Source: Halogeometricum sp. S1BR25-6
Lineage (GTDB): Archaea > Halobacteriota > Halobacteria > Halobacteriales > Haloferacaceae
Length of the DNA: 64,000 nucleotides
Direction: 5' to 3'
Assembly (NCBI RefSeq): GCF_031624495.1
Contig: NZ_JAMQOP010000001.1
Location: 434,001-498,000, forward strand
Shown: one piece after another, positions 8,428 through 17,082 of the stretch
Layout: each line of letters begins with the position of its first letter
How positions within the stretch are numbered: the first letter of the stretch is position 1
Translations under genes and position numbers: made by a program
Notes under the pieces: generated by a model
What the model was told of the DNA's origin: nothing
Database searches by the model: none
Seen by the model: the letters and a program-made list of their open reading frames with translations, nothing else

Positions 8428-9723
8428 CTACCTCGCGTCCGCGCTCCCGTCTCTGTCTCCGTTCCCGTCGTCCGCGCTGTCGCCGCTTCCGCCCCCGTCC
8501 TCCTCCGGCAGGGAGATGAGGTTCTCCCGGCCGAGGCGGAGTTTGTCGACGCGCCCCTCCTCGGCCATCGCCGACAGCAGTTGCGAGACTTTCGCGTCCG
8601 ACCAGTCCGTCTCCGCGACGATGGTCGCCTGCTTCATCCGTCCCCCGTTCCGTTCGAGCAGGTGCTCGATCCGCTCCTCGTCCGAGAGCAAGGAGAGGTC
8701 GACCGCGGGTTCCTCCGCTTCGGCGGCGCCCTCCTCGGACGTCGGGGCGGCCCCCGCGCCCTCGCCCGCCGCGGCGGGTCCGGCGCTGACGCCGCCGTTC
8801 GTCGTTTCCCCCGTCGCGCCGGACACCGCGTCGTCGGGTCGCCCGCCGCCCCCGCTCGGACGTTCTCCCGCCCCGGACTCGGTCCCCGTCGCCGTTCCCG
8901 TTCCGCTCTCGCCCCCGGTCCCCGACCGCCAGCGGAAGAGGACCACGGCCAGGAGAACAAGGAGGGCGATGACGACGCCCCCGCTGACGACGAGCGTCCA
9001 CGGGATGCCGCCCGGGTCGGTGATATTCGTCGGCCGGTACGTCACCACGAGCGCATCCTCGCCCTCGAACGCCGATGGCCCGTCGAGGATGATGGCGTTG
9101 TTCCGCTGGAGCACCTCGATGCTCGTGGTGTCCGTCGCGTACCCCGGCGGCGTCTCGACGTACAGCCGCTGGTCCTCGCTCAGAAGCGACAGCCACGACT
9201 CGGGCTCCCCGTCGCTCGGCAGTCGGAAGGCGTCGCCCAGCGCGAGGTTGCCGTCCTCCATCTGCCGCAGGAAGTTCGTCCAGACGAACTCGACGGTGAG
9301 CGTCCCCGTCCCGGCCTCACCGTCGACGCTGTAGTCGTACGTCGCGTTCTGAATCTCCATGTCGCGGCCGGTCGCTTCGCTCGTCCGCGCGGCGATTCGC
9401 TCGAACAGGTCGGCGCGGACGCCGACGTCGGTGTTTCCGTCGACGTACTCCTCGCCCAGGCGTCTGAAGGCGTCGGACTCGTTCGGCGAGTCGAACCGGT
9501 AGTGCATCTCGACGCGCCACTCCGCGTCGCCGTCGTCGCCGAGGCCGATGCGTATCACGGTTCGCGGGTCGCCGTCGAACGGTCCGTCGATTTGGGGGCT
9601 GACGGCGGTTCCCGGCGCTTCGACCCGGGGAGCGCCGCTCTCGGCGTCGGCCGCCGCAGCGGTCGCGGGGACGACGCCGGAGAGCACGAGGAGGAGGGCA
9701 ACGGCCAACGCGGATATCCGCAT
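8428..9723 (-). CDS. Secreted/membrane-anchored protein with C-terminal winged-helix domain
   Basis: 431 residues. A signal peptide (about 1-25, LALLLVLSGVVPATAAAA type) precedes an extracellular domain to about residue 245 with N-glycosylation sequons. One TM follows (WTLVVSGGVVIALLVLLAVV), then a Gly/Ser/Glu-rich linker. The C-terminal helix-turn-helix (LLSDEERIEHLLERNGGRMK, then ATIVAETDWSDAKVSQLLSAM) resembles the winged helix found at the C-terminus of many haloarchaeal membrane proteins. An outside sensor linked to an inside DNA-binding domain suggests one-component signalling, which is inference. Divergent from the next gene. Confidence 0.8.
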   Translation of the reverse strand: MRISALAVALLLVLSGVVPATAAAADAESGAPRVEAPGTAVSPQIDGPFDGDPRTVIRIGLGDDGDAEWRVEMHYRFDSPNESDAFRRLGEEYVDGNTDVGVRADLFERIAARTSEATGRDMEIQNATYDYSVDGEAGTGTLTVEFVWTNFLRQMEDGNLALGDAFRLPSDGEPESWLSLLSEDQRLYVETPPGYATDTTSIEVLQRNNAIILDGPSAFEGEDALVVTYRPTNITDPGGIPWTLVVSGGVVIALLVLLAVVLFRWRSGTGGESGTGTATGTESGAGERPSGGGGRPDDAVSGATGETTNGGVSAGPAAAGEGAGAAPTSEEGAAEAEEPAVDLSLLSDEERIEHLLERNGGRMKQATIVAETDWSDAKVSQLLSAMAEEGRVDKLRLGRENLISLPEEDGGGSGDSADDGNGDRDGSADAR

Positions 9724-9813
9724 TAGCTGGTGGTTGGACGTGGAGCGCTCAAAATCCTTTCCATGCCGGGAGAGTCGAGAAAACGGCCCGTTCGGCGGTT
9801 CCGAACGAGCAAG

Positions 9814-9821
9814 ACGTTTTA
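9814..9821 (+). promoter_or_regulatory. TATA-like box upstream of the secreted protein at 9848
   Basis: An A/T-rich GTTTTAG tract lies about 27-34 bases before the ATG at 9848, compatible with a leaderless transcript. It sits in the 124-base space between divergent genes. Confidence 0.5.
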
Positions 9822-9847
9822 GTAGTCGTCCGCAGTAGGTGTCGAAC

Positions 9848-11263
9848 ATGAGAGCCCTCCCCGCCGTGTTCGTCGCGGTCCTCGTGCTTTCGACCGTCGT
9901 CGGAGCGGCGGCGCCGGGGGCGACCCCGGTCGCGGACGGGACCGGCGTCGCCTCCGCTACTCCCGCCGCCCCTGCCGCCGCCGACTCCGACTCCGCTCCC
10001 GCAACCGTCGGCGCTCCCGCCGCGGGCGCGTCGGCGCAGGTCGGCGTCCCGACGACGCAACTGGCCTCGAACGAGACGGCGAGCAATGCGACCCTCCACG
10101 TGCTCGGGGTTCCGCCCGACCGGGTGAACCGAAGCTCCCTGGAGGGGCGAACGGTCGACTTGGGTCCGGCGCTCGCCTTCGAGGACAACGAGACGAAGCT
10201 GACCATCGAGACGCTCGCGGCCGTCGAGCGGATTCGGTCGGCCGACACGGAGGACCGCCGACAACAGGTGATTCTCCAGGAACTGACGACCATCGAACAG
10301 CGCATCATCTCGCTGCGCTCGCGCCAGCAGGCGGCCATCAGCGCCTACGGGGCAGGGGACCTGACGCCGCGGCGCTTCCTCGTCCGCCTCGCCGTCATCG
10401 ACCTGGAGGCGCGAGCGCTCGACGAGCGCAGACAGCGAATCGACGCCTCAGCCGAGTCGATATCCGACTTCTCGGTCGAGTCTCGGTCCGCGACGCTCGA
10501 ACGCGAACTCGACACGTTCACCGGACCGGTGCGACAGCACGCCGTCAGCGTCCTGCAGGGGGACGCCGAGCGCGCGCGCTTCTTCCTCCAGACCGGCCCC
10601 GACAGCGTTGTCGCCACCACCATCAGAAACGAGACGTACGTCCGCGAGGCGTACCGCGAGGACCTGCGAGCGCGCGGCACCGGAATCATCACGCTCGACG
10701 AGGCCCTCAACAACACCACGCAGGCGTACCCCTACATCAGCGCGCTGGGACTGCGCGAGAGCGGAACCAGCGTCTCCGGCACCCGACAGGGCGACAACAG
10801 CGTCCTCGTCCGCATCCAGCACGAACGCGGACAGTTGTACGCGTTCGTCGACAGCGGCTCGAAGCAGGTGTTCAAGGAGTTCCAGTACCGCCCGCTCGAC
10901 ACCCTCCGGACGACGCCCACCGACGGCGCGGTGAAGGACGGCCTCGAACTCACCGCCCACCAGACGTACGCCGGCGGTCCCGTCCGCATCCAACTGAACC
11001 GGACCGACTCCGACCGACCCGCGAACGCCCGCATCACCGTCGGCCCGCAGAACGGACAGAGCGCCGTCGTCGGCGAGACGGGCGACGACGGAACGCTGTG
11101 GACGATGGCGCCCGGACGGACCTACCAGGTGACCGCCATCAGGGGGAACTCGGTCGTCGTCCTGACCGTCCGGCCCGAGGCCCCGCCGCTCGTGAACCAG
11201 ACGACGAGCGGCGCCGAGAACGCCACCGCGTCGCAGGCCCCCCGGTCCCCGTCCGACGCCTGA
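9848..11263 (+). CDS. Secreted haloarchaeal protein of unknown function
   Basis: 471 residues. A signal peptide (MRALPAVFVAVLVLSTVVGA) is followed by an Ala/Pro/Thr-rich stretch. A long helical region comes next (about 110-250: TIETLAAVERIRSADTEDRR and LTTIEQRIISLRSRQQAA), then a beta-rich C-terminal half. It has several NXS/T sequons (NETAS, NATL, NRSS). It is probably cell-surface or periplasmic. I recall similar haloarchaeal DUF proteins, but no function is known to me. The ATG at 9848 starts the signal peptide exactly; the GTG three codons earlier is less likely. Confidence 0.75.
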   Translation: MRALPAVFVAVLVLSTVVGAAAPGATPVADGTGVASATPAAPAAADSDSAPATVGAPAAGASAQVGVPTTQLASNETASNATLHVLGVPPDRVNRSSLEGRTVDLGPALAFEDNETKLTIETLAAVERIRSADTEDRRQQVILQELTTIEQRIISLRSRQQAAISAYGAGDLTPRRFLVRLAVIDLEARALDERRQRIDASAESISDFSVESRSATLERELDTFTGPVRQHAVSVLQGDAERARFFLQTGPDSVVATTIRNETYVREAYREDLRARGTGIITLDEALNNTTQAYPYISALGLRESGTSVSGTRQGDNSVLVRIQHERGQLYAFVDSGSKQVFKEFQYRPLDTLRTTPTDGAVKDGLELTAHQTYAGGPVRIQLNRTDSDRPANARITVGPQNGQSAVVGETGDDGTLWTMAPGRTYQVTAIRGNSVVVLTVRPEAPPLVNQTTSGAENATASQAPRSPSDA

Positions 11264-11340
11264 CGCCCGACGGCGTCCGACCGTTCGGAACGCCTCCCAC
11301 CGTCCGAACCTTCTTATCGGAGTGCGCGGCCAGCGTCCTC

Positions 11341-11856
11341 GTGACCGACCGCGCGCTCTCGCCCGTCGTGGCGACGTTGCTGCTCGTCGTTCTCGTCCTC
11401 TCGATGGCCGTCGTCGTCGGGGCGGCGAGCGACGCCCTCGTCACCGACGCGTCCGCCCGCGCCGCGGCCGCCGGCCCCGACCCCGACCCGAACCTCGCGC
11501 CGACGGCGTTCTCGCTGTCGGCCGTCGGCGACGAACTGGTCGTGACGTACGAGCGCGGCCCGACGCTCGACGCGTCGTCGCTCCGACTCCGCGTCGCCGT
11601 CGACGGCGACCCGCTGGCGTTCCAGCCGCCGCTCCCGTTCTTCGCGGCCCGGGGGTTCCGCTCGGGTCCGACCGGCCCGTTCAACGTCGCCGCCGACGGC
11701 GCGTGGACGGCGGGCGAGACGGCGACGCTCGCGGTGGCGGAGACGAACGACCCCGAACTCAAACCGGGTCGGACCGTCACGGTTCGGCTCTTCCGGGGGT
11801 CCTCGTCGCGCCCGCTGGCGACGCTGACGGCGTCTGTGAGCGCGGCTCCGGGATAA
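11341..11856 (+). CDS. Type IV pilin-like / archaellin-N domain protein
   Basis: 171 residues with GTG start. The N-terminus RALSPVVATLLLVVLVLSM is the haloarchaeal pilin N-terminal domain: a short charged leader, a probable prepilin peptidase site, then a hydrophobic helix that packs the filament core. The remainder is a beta-rich exposed domain (DELVVTYERGPTLDASSLRL). It may be an adhesion pilin subunit or minor pilin; no assembly genes (pilB/pilC) are adjacent. The open frame extends upstream to 11098, but those residues belong to the shadow of the preceding gene. Confidence 0.8.
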   Translation: MTDRALSPVVATLLLVVLVLSMAVVVGAASDALVTDASARAAAAGPDPDPNLAPTAFSLSAVGDELVVTYERGPTLDASSLRLRVAVDGDPLAFQPPLPFFAARGFRSGPTGPFNVAADGAWTAGETATLAVAETNDPELKPGRTVTVRLFRGSSSRPLATLTASVSAAPG

Positions 11857-11937
11857 CTCGGCGAGACGGGGAAAAACGCGGGAGCGGACGGGTCGGCGAG
11901 CGCTCGCTTCGGCGTCCCGTCGGGGTTCGTCCGACGT

Positions 11938-12603
11938 TCAGGCTTCCAGTTCGGTCTCGGCGTCGGCGTCGGCCTCGGCGTCGGTCTCCGGCACGCGCGC
12001 GACGGTGGTGATGGCCCGCGGCGTCCCGGGGGCGGCCTGCTGGATGTGGTGTTCGACGTCCACGAAGCCGGCCTCCTCGAACATCCGCTGGGCCTCGTGC
12101 TCGTCGTAGAACAGCATGATTGCGTCGGCGAGGTGCTGGAACGGCCCCGTCTCCGGGTAGTCCGGACCGACGACGAGGACGCGGTGGCCCGGCTTGACGA
12201 CCCGGCGGAACTCTTCGAGGGCGTCGACCGGATTGGGCCAGTACTCGATGGACCCGGAGGACCACAGCACGTCGAAGGCGTTCTCCTTGAACGGGAGGCG
12301 CTCGGCGTCGCCGCGGTAGAAGCGTACCCGGTCGTTCCGCCCGAACTTCGCGAACGCCTTCTGCATCTGGTGGATGCTCTGGTCGAGAGCGTGGACGTCG
12401 TCGGTGTACCGCAGGAGTCCCTCGGTGGCGAACCCGGTGCCGGACCCCACGTCGAGTACCCGGTCGCCCGGTTGGATGTCGAGGAGTTCGAGCGCCTCGT
12501 CGCGCATTTCCTCGTTCCAGATGAAGGGGTTAATCCGGTCGTACACCTTCGAGAGGTACTTGTAGAACAGGCGCGCCCGTGACTTGTTCTCGAGGACTCC
12601 CAT
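11938..12603 (-). CDS. SAM-dependent methyltransferase (class I)
   Basis: 221 residues. Motif I is VLDVGSGTGFATEGLL near residue 49; post-I DVHALDQSIHQMQKAF and motif FDVLWSSGSIEYW follow, giving a full Rossmann methyltransferase. SKVYDRINPFIWNEEMRDEA in the N-terminus resembles quinone or tocopherol ring methyltransferases, so menaquinone methylation is a reasonable guess but not proven. The C-terminus is acidic. The start is the ATG at 12603. Divergent from the ATP synthase genes. Confidence 0.8.
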   Translation of the reverse strand: MGVLENKSRARLFYKYLSKVYDRINPFIWNEEMRDEALELLDIQPGDRVLDVGSGTGFATEGLLRYTDDVHALDQSIHQMQKAFAKFGRNDRVRFYRGDAERLPFKENAFDVLWSSGSIEYWPNPVDALEEFRRVVKPGHRVLVVGPDYPETGPFQHLADAIMLFYDEHEAQRMFEEAGFVDVEHHIQQAAPGTPRAITTVARVPETDAEADADAETELEA

Positions 12604-12699
12604 CGTCCGGACGTTCGGACCGGGCGGTGATAACCGTGCGGATTCGCCCCGAGAGACGGTCGGGACGCCCCTGTCGCCCCGAGAGATTTCCGCAAACAC

Positions 12700-12706
12700 C
12701 TTATAC
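12700..12706 (+). promoter_or_regulatory. TATA box of the atpH-atpI transcript
   Basis: CTTATAC lies 32-38 bases before the atpH start codon, preceded by a purine-rich BRE-like CGCAAAC. This is the best core promoter for the start of the ATP synthase locus. Confidence 0.65.
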
Positions 12707-12737
12707 GGCCGTGGTGCAACTTTCTGACGATACGAGT

Positions 12738-13070
12738 ATGCCGAGACCAGAGGTTCTCGAACGGATCAAAACGGCCGAATCCGAGGCTGACGATATCGTC
12801 GCCGAGGCTGAGGCGGACCGCGAAGAGCGGATCGCCGACGCGCGTCAGGAGGCCGAAGAGATCCGTCAACAAGCCGAAGAGGAGGCACGTGAGTACGAGT
12901 CCGAGCGTCTCGAAGAGGCTCGCGAGGAGATCGAGGAGGAGCGGGAAGCCGTCCTCGAAGAGGGCGAATCGGAGCGCAGACGACTCATCGAAGAGGCGGA
13001 GTCGAACGTGGAGGAGGCGGTCGAGTACACCATCGACCGGTTCGAGGAGGCGGTGAATGCTCAGACCTGA
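12738..13070 (+). CDS. atpH: A-type ATP synthase subunit H
   Basis: 110 residues, nearly all Glu/Arg/Ala heptads (EADDIVAEAEADREERIADA). This is one long coiled coil matching the peripheral-stalk subunit H (AhaH), which pairs with subunit E to connect subunit I to the catalytic head. First gene of the locus. Its end overlaps the start of atpI by 14 bases. Confidence 0.92.
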   Translation: MPRPEVLERIKTAESEADDIVAEAEADREERIADARQEAEEIRQQAEEEAREYESERLEEAREEIEEEREAVLEEGESERRRLIEEAESNVEEAVEYTIDRFEEAVNAQT

Positions 13071-15354
13071 GCAGATGAGCAAAGTCTCCGTGACCGGGTC
13101 CAAGCGCGTGATGGACCCCGTCATCGAGACGGTCCACGACCTCAACCTGCTTCACGTGACCGAGTACGACAACTCGTGGGACGGGTTCGACCCGGGCGAC
13201 CCCGTCGCGGGCGCCGAGACGGCGTCGGACAAACTCGTCACGGTCCGTTCCCTCGAGAGCATCCTCGACGTCGACGAGGAGGACGCGGGGCCGACCCGCA
13301 TCGTCACCGACGACGCGTTGGAGGCCGAACTCGAAGAGATCCGCACGAAGGTCAACGAACTCGACGACGAGCGACAGGCGCTCCGTCAGGACCGCCGCGA
13401 GATCGAAGAGCGCATCGACGCGATGGAACCGTTCGAGGACATCGGTATCGACCTCAATCTCCTGTCGGGGTACGACTCGATACAGGTCGCCGTCGGGCGG
13501 GGCAACCGCGACGCGATAGAGCGCGCCGTCGTCGACTCCGACCACCTGGTCGAGTACGAGATATACGAGGGCGACGACGCGCTCGCGGTGTTCGCGCGAC
13601 CGGCGTCCGGCGCCGACGACTCCGCGCTCACCGACGCCCTCGTCAGCGCCGACTTCGCCACGCTCGAAGTCCCGGACGCGAAGGGAAGTCCGCAGGAGTA
13701 CATCCGCGAACTCGAACACGAGCACCAGCAGATCTCCTCGGAGCTTGAATCCGTCGAGGACGAACTGTCGAACATGAAGCTCGACGCGGCGGGCTTTCTC
13801 CTCGCGGCCGAAGAGAAACTCTCCATCGACGTCCAGAAGACCGAGGCGCCGCTGTCGTTCGCGACGACGGAGAACGCCTTCATCGCCGAGGGCTGGATTC
13901 CGACCGACCGATTCACAGAGTTCAAGGCCGCGCTGAAGGACGACATCGGCGAACGCGTCGAAGTCGAGGAACTCCAGCGTGCGCAGTTCTCGAAGGACGG
14001 GAGCGACCACGTGCGCGAGGACCCGGCCGCCGGCAGCGGCGGGACCGGGAAGCCGGCCGCCGCCGACGGCGGTCACGCGAGCGACTCCGCGTCGGAGTCG
14101 TCCGACAACGAGGCGCGCGCCGACGGCGGGGCCGTCGTCATGGACGACGACGAACCGCCGACGATTCAGCGGAACTCGGGGCCGGTCAAACCGTTCGAGG
14201 TCCTCGTGCAGGCGGTCAGCCGACCCAGCTACTACGAGTTCGACCCGACGGTCATCCTCTTCTTGACGTTCCCGGCGTTCTTCGGGTTCATGATCGGTGA
14301 CCTCGGCTACGGGCTCATCTACACCGCAATCGGCTACTTCCTCTACGCCAACTTCGACGACCGTCCGGCGTTCAAGAGCATGGGCGGCATCACCATCGCG
14401 GCCGGCCTGTTCACGACGCTGTTCGGCATCCTCTACGGCGAAGTGTTCGGACTACACCTCATCGCGACGTACCTCTGGGAGGGCGTCGTCGGCCTCTCGC
14501 ACGCCCCGATAGAGAAGGGACTGTCGCCGGCCACCTCCGAGTGGGCGCTCGGCTGGCTGGTCGTGAGCGTGCTCGTCGGCGTCATCCACCTCAACATCGC
14601 GTGGATATTCGACTTCTTCGAGAACCTCGAACTCCACGACGCCAAGCACGCGGTCTACGAGAGCGGGTCGTGGCTCCTGATGCTCAACGGCCTCTGGATC
14701 TGGATCTTCAGCGACGCCCTGCGCGGTACCGCCCCCGAGTTCCTCTATGAGACGTTCTCCGCCGACGGCGTCATTCCGCTCGGGTTCTCCAGCTTCCCGG
14801 CGATGGAGCTGTTCACCATCCCCGGCCTGGGTCCGTTCACCCTGCCGCTGCTGGTGTTCGTCATCGGGTTCGTGCTACTGTTCGTCGGCGAACCCGTCGA
14901 GGCGGTCGAGTTCCTGAACGTGCTGGTGAACGTGCTGTCGTACACGCGTCTCGCTGGGGTGCTCCTGGCGAAGGCGGGGATGGCCTTCACGGTCAATCTC
15001 CTGTTCTTCGGCGTGTACGTCGACGACCACGGCGGCTGGCACTTCGGCCTCAGCGGAATGCCCGACGCCGCCGCCGTTGCGGCGCTCGGTCCGGGCGAGA
15101 CGCTGAGCTATCACGGCTACCAGGTGACCGAAATCATGTTCGGCGGCCTCGTCCACGGCGGGGCGGCGACGATTCTCGTCGGCCTGCTCGTCCTCGTCGT
15201 CGGCCACATCGCGGTCCTCGCACTCGGCGTGACCAGCGCCGGTCTGCAGGCCGTGCGTCTCGAGTACGTCGAGTTCTTCAACAAGTTCTTCGAGGGCGGC
15301 GGCCGCGACTACGAACCGTTCGGCTACGACCGCCAGTTCACCACCGAGGACTGA
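13057..15354 (+). CDS. atpI: A-type ATP synthase subunit I (a subunit)
   Basis: 765 residues. The N-terminal half (to about 330) is cytoplasmic with coiled coils that bind the stalks. A halophile-specific Ser/Gly/Asp-rich insert sits at about residues 325-368. The C-terminal half has about eight membrane helices and forms the proton half-channels against the K ring (GEPVEAVEFLNVLVNVLSYT and RLAGVLLAKAGM). This is the static membrane subunit of the motor. The start MLRPEQMSKVSVTG overlaps atpH; a second ATG at 13075 is possible. Confidence 0.95.
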   Translation: MLRPEQMSKVSVTGSKRVMDPVIETVHDLNLLHVTEYDNSWDGFDPGDPVAGAETASDKLVTVRSLESILDVDEEDAGPTRIVTDDALEAELEEIRTKVNELDDERQALRQDRREIEERIDAMEPFEDIGIDLNLLSGYDSIQVAVGRGNRDAIERAVVDSDHLVEYEIYEGDDALAVFARPASGADDSALTDALVSADFATLEVPDAKGSPQEYIRELEHEHQQISSELESVEDELSNMKLDAAGFLLAAEEKLSIDVQKTEAPLSFATTENAFIAEGWIPTDRFTEFKAALKDDIGERVEVEELQRAQFSKDGSDHVREDPAAGSGGTGKPAAADGGHASDSASESSDNEARADGGAVVMDDDEPPTIQRNSGPVKPFEVLVQAVSRPSYYEFDPTVILFLTFPAFFGFMIGDLGYGLIYTAIGYFLYANFDDRPAFKSMGGITIAAGLFTTLFGILYGEVFGLHLIATYLWEGVVGLSHAPIEKGLSPATSEWALGWLVVSVLVGVIHLNIAWIFDFFENLELHDAKHAVYESGSWLLMLNGLWIWIFSDALRGTAPEFLYETFSADGVIPLGFSSFPAMELFTIPGLGPFTLPLLVFVIGFVLLFVGEPVEAVEFLNVLVNVLSYTRLAGVLLAKAGMAFTVNLLFFGVYVDDHGGWHFGLSGMPDAAAVAALGPGETLSYHGYQVTEIMFGGLVHGGAATILVGLLVLVVGHIAVLALGVTSAGLQAVRLEYVEFFNKFFEGGGRDYEPFGYDRQFTTED

Positions 15355-15924
15355 ACCCCCTCGTCTCGGTACGCTCTTTTCGATTCCGTTCCATCCGTTT
15401 CGGCCGTCCCGCTCCCCCCTCGCGCCAGTATAAACTCCCCTCGTACACAACCCGCGCGTTGAGGGGGTTCGTCGGACCAGTAGGTTGCGTCCGTCGGGGC
15501 GGGCCATCCGGCGCATTCCACGGAGAATCACTCACTCTCGGTCCGCCCTCCGACGGACGCTATCCGACTCCCGTCGTGTGCCGGACCGCAGATAGCTTCT
15601 CGGACGCCCGGTTCCTCGGCGTCGCCGTCTGTGTCCCCCGTTCGCATCCGCCGGCATCTTTTTGCGGCCGGCGCGAATATGTCCCAGTTGGGACAACTAA
15701 TTCCGTAGTGTGCGGTCTCACCGTGACCACGGGACCCAGTCACGCCCGCCGGCGTCGTCCGGCGGGACGGGCGCATACCCGACGCACGCATCCCACGAGG
15801 CTGCTACCATGCACGAGACCACGTTACTGCGGACGCGACGAGCAGGTACCGAGTCACGACGGCGCCGAATGGGTCCGACGGCGCCCGGTCCGCGCGACGA
15901 CGGCGCGACACGGGAGGACGGACG
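15355..15924. other. 570-base gap inside the ATP synthase locus
   Basis: I see no convincing acidic protein here. Visible items are a T-rich end after atpI (CTCTTTTCG near 15370), a TATA-like AGTATAAAC near 15427, a second TATA-like GAATATG at 15675-15681, and the inverted repeat at 15681-15694. A small Arg-rich open frame from GTG 15710 ends with TGA overlapping the ATG of the next regulator. The length and signals suggest a regulatory region for the downstream gene. Confidence 0.6.
15681..15694. promoter_or_regulatory. Inverted repeat GTCCCA-GT-TGGGAC
   Basis: A perfect 6-bp inverted repeat with a 2-base spacer overlaps or abuts a TATA-like GAATATG (15675-15681). It lies about 230 bases before the HTH regulator gene. 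It is a plausible operator, and its TTGGG half also occurs in the palindrome upstream of bop. Binding by the neighbouring regulator is inference. Confidence 0.5.
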
Positions 15925-16572
15925 ATGAGCGCGTTTTTGGACTTCACCGTCCCTCGAGAGGCGTTCGTCCTCGGGCAGGTGCTGGACGTTGACCACGTCG
16001 GCTACATCGAACTCACCCAGTTCGTTCCCGTCGGCGAGTCGCTGGTCCCCTTCTTCTGGGCCGAGACGGACGACGCCGAGGCGTTCGAGGCGGCGGTCAC
16101 CGATTCCCCCCGCGTCGCCGACCTCGTCGGACTCGACGGCGTGACCGGACAGACGCTGTACCGGGTGCAGTGGGAGTCGGGCGTCGACGGTCTGCTCGAC
16201 GCCCTGCAGGCGCACGACATCGCGGTATTGCACGCCAGCACCCGCGACGGCGACTGGTGGTTCAAGACCGTCGCGGCGGACCGCGAGGTGTTCACGCGGT
16301 TTCAGGCCGCCTGTCACGAGAAGGGTCTGCCCATCGAGGTCCGCCGGCTCTCGAACGGTCGGACCCGCGAGCGTGCGCTGTACGGTCTCACCGAGAAACA
16401 GCGGGACGCGCTCTTGCTGGCCTACCGAGCCGGGTACTTCGAACCCGGAACGGACGTGCGGTTGGGGGACATCAGCGAACGACTCGAAATCAGCCAGCAG
16501 GCGCTCGGCGGACGACTCAAACGGGGGACGCACGCGCTCGTCCGCAACACCATCGCGTTCGGCGACGCGTGA
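15925..16572 (+). CDS. Bat-type HTH_10 transcriptional regulator lacking a sensor domain
   Basis: 215 residues. Residues about 5-150 form the domain that precedes the HTH in bacterio-opsin activators (LDFTVPREAFVLGQVL, IAVLHASTRDGDWWFKTVAA). Residues about 155-210 are the HTH_10 DNA-binding domain (LYGLTEKQRDALLLAYRAGY, ISERLEISQQALGGRLKRG). There is no PAS, LOV or receiver domain, so it is a minimal member of the family. It interrupts the ATP synthase genes between atpI and atpK and is on the same strand. Its ATG overlaps an upstream TGA (ATGA). It may regulate the atp or rhodopsin genes; this is untested. Confidence 0.85.
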   Translation: MSAFLDFTVPREAFVLGQVLDVDHVGYIELTQFVPVGESLVPFFWAETDDAEAFEAAVTDSPRVADLVGLDGVTGQTLYRVQWESGVDGLLDALQAHDIAVLHASTRDGDWWFKTVAADREVFTRFQAACHEKGLPIEVRRLSNGRTRERALYGLTEKQRDALLLAYRAGYFEPGTDVRLGDISERLEISQQALGGRLKRGTHALVRNTIAFGDA

Positions 16573-16643
16573 CGGCGCACACGCCGACTCGACGGCGCGA
16601 ACTCGGTCGTGAGTTGCTTCAAACTTCGCCGCAACTCGGTTTC

Positions 16644-16648
16644 TTTTT
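16644..16648 (+). terminator. Oligo-T terminator after the HTH regulator
   Basis: A TTTCTTTTTATC tract about 70 bases after the regulator stop fits the short T-run terminators common in haloarchaea. It would separate the regulator from the atpK transcript, which has its own promoter. Confidence 0.4.
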
Positions 16649-16743
16649 ATCTGTTGGGCTCCAACCGCGTCGGGTCGGCATTTCTGCGATTATCCGGGCG
16701 TATTGAGGCCCCTTCTCACCGTTTTACGAAGTCGGTTTGGGAA

Positions 16744-16752
16744 GCTTTATGA
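16744..16752 (+). promoter_or_regulatory. TATA box of the atpKECFAB operon
   Basis: GCTTTATGA lies about 65 bases before the atpK ATG, implying a short untranslated leader. GAGGA at 16801-16805 gives a Shine-Dalgarno site 10 bases before the ATG at 16816. Confidence 0.6.
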
Positions 16753-16815
16753 GATGCCCCCGGTGACATAGGCGTGTTCGGAGACACAATCCGGTACTAA
16801 GAGGACACAACACAA

Positions 16816-17055
16816 ATGCTCGATAACATGCTACTTCAAGCTCAGTCCAGTGGTCCGGCTATCAGTCAAGGTGCGGCGGCGGCTCTCGCGGTCGGTCTCG
16901 CCGCCTTCGGTGCGGGATACGCGGAACGCGGTATCGGGGCGGCGGCGATGGGCGCTATCGCCGAGGACGACAGCCTCTTCGTCAACGGTCTCATCCTGAC
17001 CGTCCTGCCGGAGACGCTCGTCATCCTCGCGCTAGTCGTCGTGTTCATCGGCTAA
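16816..17055 (+). CDS. atpK: A-type ATP synthase proteolipid subunit K (c ring)
   Basis: 79 residues forming a two-helix hairpin. Helix 1 is ALAVGLAAFGAGYAERGIG. Helix 2 holds the proton-binding glutamate E66 (VLPETLVILAL). The Gly/Ala-rich packing and single hairpin are typical for haloarchaeal c subunits that translocate one proton per subunit. The start at 16816 is preferred for its Shine-Dalgarno spacing; the Met at codon 5 is an alternative. Absence of Na+-site residues favours H+ coupling. Confidence 0.95.
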   Translation: MLDNMLLQAQSSGPAISQGAAAALAVGLAAFGAGYAERGIGAAAMGAIAEDDSLFVNGLILTVLPETLVILALVVVFIG

Positions 17056-17082
17056 AGCACCCCCCCTCTCCCTTTCCATCAT

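Noticed and set aside
9724-10338. N-terminal extension of the winged-helix membrane protein
   Set aside because: It would remove the signal peptide from the N-terminus and run antisense through the neighbouring gene; the ATG at 9723 begins the signal sequence.
15459-15992. 177-codon frame in the gap before the HTH regulator
   Set aside because: It begins at TTG, is Arg/Pro/Cys-rich and basic, unlike the acidic proteome, and runs into the regulator gene in another frame.
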